Below, piece after piece: positions 59,590 through 64,000 of a stretch of 64,000 nucleotides of DNA. The DNA lies in the NCBI RefSeq assembly GCF_009882985.1, contig NZ_WTUZ01000040.1, positions 248,001 to 312,000 on the forward strand, read 5' to 3'. Source of the stretch: Paenibacillus silvestris (GTDB lineage: Bacteria; Bacillota; Bacilli; Paenibacillales; NBRC-103111). Below the pieces are notes generated by a model. The model searched no databases, was not told the DNA's origin, and was given only the letters and a program-made list of their open reading frames with translations. Position 1 is the stretch's first letter; each line of letters starts with the position of its first letter. The position numbers and the translations under genes are program-made.

Positions 59590-60419
59590 TAGCCTTTCAC
59601 CGCCCCTTGTGTTAATCCCTCCACAATAAACCGCTGTGCGAGAGCGAACAACAGAATTGTTGGCAAGACAGAAATCACTGTTCCAGCGGACATAGAGCCC
59701 CAATCGACATTAAATTTGAGAATAAAAGAATTCATGGCTACTGGGAGCGTTTTTAGTGATTCATTATCAATAAACATAACGGCCAGGAACAGCTCATTCC
59801 AATTTTGAACGAAAGCAAATATAAACATGGAGGAGATCCCTGGCATCATTATTGGAATGATGACTCGAATTAAAGCTGACAACTGGGAACAACCGTCGAT
59901 CATCGCTGCTTCCTCTAAGTTGGACGGAATTCGTTGGAAAAAGCCCCGCAGCATAATCGTCGAAAAAGGGATTAGAATGACCGTATACATTAAAATTAAT
60001 GAGATCCGTTGATTAAGCAGATGCATATTCGACATCATCATATAAAGAGGCGCCAAAGAGATGAACCCTGGCAGCATTTGCGTTAAGAAGAATCCGAGCA
60101 TAATTTGTTTATGACCACGAAACCGGAATCGCGCCAGCACATAAGCACTGCATACAGCAATCACGATAACGATCAACGCAGAAGTGATAGAGACAAGCAG
60201 ACTGTTGGCGATATACACGTTGAACTTTGACACTTTGAAAATGTTAATGTAATTCTGAAATGTGAACTCCTGCGGCCAATAATGAATCGGAAAACTGAAG
60301 ATTTCCTTTTGTGGTTTCAAAGAGGTAATAACGATCCAGTATAATGGAAACACCATCAAGACGAAGTAAAAAGAAAGAAAGACGACCTTGATCAGCCGAT
60401 ACCCGAATTTTTGTTTCAT
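59589..60419 (-). CDS. ABC transporter permease, MalG type
   Basis: A 276-aa CUT1 permease with six helices; the EAA loop is NLEEAAMIDGCSQLSALIRVIIPIMMP near residue 182. Coupled upstream to the MalF-type gene (TAATG overlap) and downstream to the PLP enzyme (TAATG overlap). No ATPase gene in the operon. Confidence 0.92.
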   Translation of the reverse strand: MKQKFGYRLIKVVFLSFYFVLMVFPLYWIVITSLKPQKEIFSFPIHYWPQEFTFQNYINIFKVSKFNVYIANSLLVSITSALIVIVIAVCSAYVLARFRFRGHKQIMLGFFLTQMLPGFISLAPLYMMMSNMHLLNQRISLILMYTVILIPFSTIMLRGFFQRIPSNLEEAAMIDGCSQLSALIRVIIPIMMPGISSMFIFAFVQNWNELFLAVMFIDNESLKTLPVAMNSFILKFNVDWGSMSAGTVISVLPTILLFALAQRFIVEGLTQGAVKG

Positions 60420-61300
60420 TAGAAGTCACCTACCTTCTCGGACTTCGTTACCAATAAATAAAATACGGTGTATAGAAACAGCATCGCGATCATCATCACA
60501 CCTACGGCTGAAGCTGACCCATAATCCCCATCATAGATGATTTTGTTGAGCATTAAGGAAGACAAAATGTGTGTAGCGCCTCCCGGCCCACCATTCGTCA
60601 TCCCATAGATGAGCGTTGGATCGTTGAAAATCCATATGACTCGCAGCAAGGTAGTAGCAATGATGGTTGGCATAATGTACGGAATTGTCACATCAAGCAG
60701 CTTTCGGTAGCCGTTCGCACCGTCAATGCTAGCTGCTTCGTAGAGCTCTGAAGGAATCGATTGCAAGGCAGCCAGCAGCATAATTGTGAAGAAAGCTATG
60801 CCATACCATACATTCGCAACAATGACGGAAGACATGGCCCATTTGGGATCCGACAAGAAGCCAATCCGATCTTCAATGATGCCAAATCGCAGCAAAAGAT
60901 CATTGATGACGCCAATTTGCGAGTTAAACAGCCATTTCCAAATCAGACCGATCAGAAAACCGGATAACGCCCATGGGTAAAAAATAAATCCTTGGTAAAC
61001 GCCTCTTCCCCAAAATTTCTTATTCAAAAACAGCGCCAGGATGAATCCCAAAAGAAATTGCAAAATTAACGAGAAGAACACCCAATACAGGCTATTTTTG
61101 AGCGCTCCGAGGAATTGATGGTCACGGAATGCATTAACAAAGTTTTGCATGCCGACGAAATGTACCTGCTTCAGATTGAACAGCTTGTAGTCTTGAAAAG
61201 CCATAACTACCCCCTTGAGAAAGGGGTAATAAGTAAAAATCATCACTAGAATCAGTGCGGGCAGCAAGCTGGAGAGTATGAATTTTTGCCGAGCACTCAC
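60419..61300 (-). CDS. ABC transporter permease, MalF type
   Basis: A 293-aa CUT1 permease. First helix LILVMIFTYYPFLKGVVMAFQDY near residue 15, EAA loop LYEAASIDGANGYRKLLDVTIP near residue 198. GTG at 61300 is taken: GGGGAGG lies eight bases before it; a GTG three codons earlier would overlap that site. Second gene of the importer, 67 bases after the binding protein. Confidence 0.92.
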   Translation of the reverse strand: MSARQKFILSSLLPALILVMIFTYYPFLKGVVMAFQDYKLFNLKQVHFVGMQNFVNAFRDHQFLGALKNSLYWVFFSLILQFLLGFILALFLNKKFWGRGVYQGFIFYPWALSGFLIGLIWKWLFNSQIGVINDLLLRFGIIEDRIGFLSDPKWAMSSVIVANVWYGIAFFTIMLLAALQSIPSELYEAASIDGANGYRKLLDVTIPYIMPTIIATTLLRVIWIFNDPTLIYGMTNGGPGGATHILSSLMLNKIIYDGDYGSASAVGVMMIAMLFLYTVFYLLVTKSEKVGDF

Positions 61301-61367
61301 ATCGAACACCTCCCCGGTAAGACAGCAGCGGCAGGCGATGAGCGCCCGCCGCTTTCTGTTACTTTCC

Positions 61368-62738
61368 TTATTTTTTCAAACCCGCCTGCTGATCCAACCA
61401 GAATTTATCCCATTCCTTCAATAAATCGTCAGAGGATTTCTTATCCAGCAAATAGGACTGCTGTCCCTTCATGCTTAGCTCGCCCCAGCTGCCATTCCCC
61501 GGATATTTAAAAGGCGGCGTAAAGTTGACGAAAGTATCCGCTTTGGCCGTCATGTCCAGGAGCGTTTTATAGGGACCCGTTTGGAAGAATGTGTCCGCTG
61601 TTGCCGACGTGTGGATCGGAATTGTGCCAATTTGTTTAGAGAATTCCGTATTTTCTTTTGGACTTGAGAGATATGATATCAATTTCCATGCTTCATTTTT
61701 ATTTTTGGAATTGGCCGTTATCCCCCATCCTGCCGCCCCTGTGCTGACCAAGGACTTGCCGTTAGGTCCGAGAGGCATAGGAGCTGTCTCCAGTGTTTTG
61801 GGGTCCATTTTGTCCTGAAGCACCTTAATTACGTCTGGATCCTGAAGCAAAATGCCGGTTACGCCAGAGGTAAAGGCTTGAACCTGATCTTGGAAGCCCC
61901 AGTTGATGGAATCCGGCGGCGACGCCTCTTTATACAGCTTTTTATACAATTCTAGGGCTTGCTTGGCTTCGGCTGTGCTGTACACTGTCTTGCTGTCCTT
62001 CGTAAAAGGGGCATTGTCTATATTCATGACTTTGTCATTATAATCATAAATCATATGATCGAAGTTCCCATTCGCTCCCGAGCCTCCCCGGAATGAGAAG
62101 CCGTAACGATTCTGCTTCGGATCGGTCAGCTTTTTGGCAGAATCCACCAGTTCCTCCCATGTTTTGGGCGCCGTCAATCCTTTGGCCTCAAACCAGTCTT
62201 TCCGATAAAACATTTGTCTTTGATACAGCGCATTGGCGATAAAATAAAGTTTGCCGCCCGTTGAGCCTACAACTTTGGACGTGCCCGAAAGTGTTTTACT
62301 ATCCGCCCAGCTTGATGCGTACGTATCTAAGGGCTCAAGATAGCCGTTATTGACATACTCAGCAATGTTCAGATCTCTAACCTCAAGAATATCGAGGTCT
62401 TGCTTGGCAGCCAGCATCGTTCTAATCTTATTGTCTGCTTGATCGAAAGGAGGCGAAATGAGCTCTACTTTAATGTTGGGATTGTCCTTCTGAAATCGTC
62501 CAATAGCGTCTTGAAGCAGCTTCGTACGCTCCGGGCTCGTTAAACTTTCGATCATCTGAAGCGTTACTTGTTTAGCAGCAGGTTCCGTACTCTTCGGCGT
62601 ATCCGTAGCTGCTGGCGAGCTCTCGCCAGGTGCAGGCGAACTGCTCGTACCCCCGCTTCCGCTGCACGCTGCTAAGCTGCCCAATAACATGACTCCCGCT
62701 AGCATAGTTGTCCATCCTTTTATTGCTACTGCCCCCAT
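61368..62738 (-). CDS. Extracellular solute-binding lipoprotein (MalE/CUT1 type)
   Basis: A 456-aa substrate-binding protein. Signal peptide with lipobox LAAC; the cysteine is near residue 25. The body has the CUT1 binding-protein pattern (ITEVLNPNIKVELISPPFDQADNKIRTMLAAKQDLDILEVRDLNIAEYVNNGYLEPL is split here: NIKVELISPPFD, then DLNIAEYVNNGYLEPLD near 110, and WEELVDSAKKLTDP near 185). GGGGAGG precedes the ATG. First gene of the ABC-PLP-GntR-PhyH operon. A hairpin separates it from the glycosidase gene upstream. Confidence 0.92.
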   Translation of the reverse strand: MGAVAIKGWTTMLAGVMLLGSLAACSGSGGTSSSPAPGESSPAATDTPKSTEPAAKQVTLQMIESLTSPERTKLLQDAIGRFQKDNPNIKVELISPPFDQADNKIRTMLAAKQDLDILEVRDLNIAEYVNNGYLEPLDTYASSWADSKTLSGTSKVVGSTGGKLYFIANALYQRQMFYRKDWFEAKGLTAPKTWEELVDSAKKLTDPKQNRYGFSFRGGSGANGNFDHMIYDYNDKVMNIDNAPFTKDSKTVYSTAEAKQALELYKKLYKEASPPDSINWGFQDQVQAFTSGVTGILLQDPDVIKVLQDKMDPKTLETAPMPLGPNGKSLVSTGAAGWGITANSKNKNEAWKLISYLSSPKENTEFSKQIGTIPIHTSATADTFFQTGPYKTLLDMTAKADTFVNFTPPFKYPGNGSWGELSMKGQQSYLLDKKSSDDLLKEWDKFWLDQQAGLKK

Positions 62739-62765
62739 ATCTCACGGCCTCCCCAAATTTGTTAT

Positions 62766-62803
62766 ATTCAACTATATTGTCTTAATTCAATAGATATGTC
62801 TTA
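62766..62803. promoter_or_regulatory. Possible GntR/LacI-hybrid operator before the ABC operon
   Basis: Two 19-base direct units share ATTCAA...TGTCTTA (62766-62784, 62785-62803), and TATTG-n8-CAATA within it is a dyad. It lies just upstream of the binding-protein gene. Weak evidence by itself. Confidence 0.35.
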
Positions 62804-62820
62804 CCTAATCATTAAAAATA

Positions 62821-62858
62821 AACAAGCCGGCCTCTGTTAACCAGAGAACGGCTTGTTT
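62821..62858. terminator. Hairpin between the glycosidase and the ABC operon
   Basis: AACAAGCCG-G-CCTCTG and CAGAG-AA-CGGCTTGTT form a long stem, with T-runs on both strands. It ends the glycosidase transcript. Confidence 0.75.
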
Positions 62859-62869
62859 ATGACAATGTC

Positions 62870-63907
62870 TTATTCAGTGGCAATCGGCACCACCATGTTC
62901 CATGTATGAGTAGCTTTGGTGAATCCTCCTGCTCCATCTGCTGTTGCCGCAAATAAATGCGTTGGTTTGCCATCTTGGAAAAGAATAAAAGGTCGCTCGA
63001 AGCTGCCCATAACCGTCTCCGTGCCGTCATCCCAACGGATTTTCCTGGAGTATGCCTTAGGATTGTTGGATACATGCCAGGTTAATCCATCCATGGAGTG
63101 AGCTTGTATGCCTGCATGCAGCTCCCCGCATATGTGACCATCCATATCTTTGGCAATAAGCTCGTATCGCTCACCCGTGTGCCAAATAAATGGATCTTCC
63201 AGATGAAATTTAGCAGGTGGAAATACCGGATCTTCACTGGCTACGTGGTAGGGACCATCATAATGGTCAGCACGCGCCGCACCGATCATCATATTCCCAT
63301 GTACATTTCCTTCGTATTGACGTGCTTTATAGATGAGCATGACAGAGCCGTCCTCATGAATGCAAGGTGCAGGATTCGAGGTCAGGAAGCTGTCAAAATG
63401 CCCTGGTCTTGTCGGTAAAATCGGAGCGTCCCGCCGTTCCCAAGGACCGAACACGCTAGTAGATGTGGCTATGCCTATACGCTTATTCGCACGAGCAACG
63501 ATACAACGCGGGTCTGTTAGGCCGAATTCTTCTCCAGGCAAGACATCAGCCAGAGGGTTTGTTGAGCCCATATAATATAGCACGTACGTGTCCCCGTGTT
63601 TCGTAATATGCGGGTTATGCGTACTGCGGCCATCCCAATATTCAGCTCCCCGTGCAGGAAGCACGATCTCCTCGAACGCATACGGCCCTTCCGGCGTATC
63701 AGAGACCGCTCGCACAACTTCCGAGTGAACAAGCCAGCCCGGGTGCATCGGCAGATGCTTGGGCCACCGGGATGCAAACATGTGAAAGCGACCATCTTCC
63801 CCTTTTATCACGGAGCCGCACCACACCCAATACCCCTCCATCCGAAATCCACCGTTCTTAGGTGCTGGTTTCAACCTGTCGTACAAGCTTTTCGTTTGTA
63901 TAGTCAT
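62870..63907 (-). CDS. Five-bladed beta-propeller glycoside hydrolase (GH43/GH32/GH130-like)
   Basis: A 345-aa protein with propeller-type motifs: WVWCGSVIKGEDGRFHMFASRW near 28 and EYWDGRSTHNPHITKHGDTYVLYYMG near 88, FHLEDPFIWHTGERYELIAKDMDG near 233 (acidic D-P-F as in GH43/GH68 families) and MGSFERPFILFQDGKPTHLF near 298. No signal peptide, so it acts in the cytoplasm on imported sugars. GGAGGG precedes the ATG. It stands upstream of, and in the same direction as, the ABC operon, with a hairpin between; a cre-like sequence lies near 63955. Confidence 0.85.
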   Translation of the reverse strand: MTIQTKSLYDRLKPAPKNGGFRMEGYWVWCGSVIKGEDGRFHMFASRWPKHLPMHPGWLVHSEVVRAVSDTPEGPYAFEEIVLPARGAEYWDGRSTHNPHITKHGDTYVLYYMGSTNPLADVLPGEEFGLTDPRCIVARANKRIGIATSTSVFGPWERRDAPILPTRPGHFDSFLTSNPAPCIHEDGSVMLIYKARQYEGNVHGNMMIGAARADHYDGPYHVASEDPVFPPAKFHLEDPFIWHTGERYELIAKDMDGHICGELHAGIQAHSMDGLTWHVSNNPKAYSRKIRWDDGTETVMGSFERPFILFQDGKPTHLFAATADGAGGFTKATHTWNMVVPIATE

Positions 63908-63952
63908 ATATACCCTCCATTATCATTTCAAAATGTTAGTCGCAATTGACAG

Positions 63953-63968
63953 CTGATTGTAAGCGGTT
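63953..63968. promoter_or_regulatory. Weak cre-like site upstream of the glycosidase
   Basis: TGTAAGCGGTTTAT matches the cre consensus TGWAANCGNTNWCA in 12 of 14 positions; the final CA is replaced. It fits the sugar-use genes downstream but is below certainty. Confidence 0.3.
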
Positions 63969-64000
63969 TATCCTAAGAAAAATGCGTAAAATGGCAGCAT

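Overview
The window looks like chromosomal DNA of a soil Paenibacillus or close relative (Bacillota, family Paenibacillaceae). This is inferred from gene content, not from a marker gene: a spore-type diadenylate cyclase, SleB-like and SleL-like spore peptidoglycan enzymes, a SqhC-type terpene cyclase, several carbohydrate ABC transporters of the LplB/YtcP type with a YesMN-like two-component pair, A+G-rich Shine-Dalgarno sites with frequent GTG/TTG starts, and long intergenic gaps with degenerate palindromic repeats. No rRNA, tRNA, CRISPR array, transposase or phage gene was found.

Layout. 0-5 kb: 3'-truncated LplB-like permease, a cold-shock pair (csp, ydjO), a DUF1801 gene, then hflX behind a leader that looks like a ribosome-controlled attenuator, azoreductase, SleB-like hydrolase. 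5-16 kb: cysteine desulfidase-like protein, an AlkC-like/GNAT/MFS run, a chemoreceptor with a sigma-D-like promoter, cdaS, sleL, a quinone-oxidoreductase-like gene and a DUF155 protein. 16-27 kb: TetR regulator divergent from an MBL/AbrB pair, pspC, sqhC, small membrane proteins, two aminoglycoside-phosphotransferase-fold kinases, an esterase and a sugar isomerase. 27-35 kb: repeat-rich gap, a 1012-aa GH43 protein carrying both cohesin and dockerin modules, a YgjP-like peptidase, and a multicopper oxidase-ZIP transporter-TatA operon. 35-43 kb: complete oligosaccharide ABC importer divergent from its YesMN-like pair, then a nitronate monooxygenase. 43-56 kb: a resistance-flavoured stretch: phosphotransferase, TetR/DHA2 efflux pair with three matching operators, DUF402 protein, rhodanese-SelO fusion, niaP, a vanR-vanS-vanY-vanZ cluster without vanHAX, and a TetX-like monooxygenase. 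56-64 kb: a tightly coupled ABC importer/PLP-enzyme/GntR regulator/PhyH-dioxygenase operon and a beta-propeller glycosidase.

How parts work together. Carbohydrate scavenging is the main theme (three CUT1-type ABC systems, two five-bladed propeller glycosidases, cre-like sites). Antibiotic sensing is the second: the hflX leader peptide has the Arg-x-Arg pattern of macrolide-arrest peptides, the van-type cluster implies cell-wall antibiotic sensing, and the TetR/DHA2 and TetX-like genes imply drug efflux or modification. The most interesting candidates for a second look are the hflX attenuator, the rhodanese-SelO fusion, the vanRSYZ cluster and the translationally coupled ABC-PLP-PhyH operon. 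All functions are inferred by reading the protein sequences; no database search was possible.
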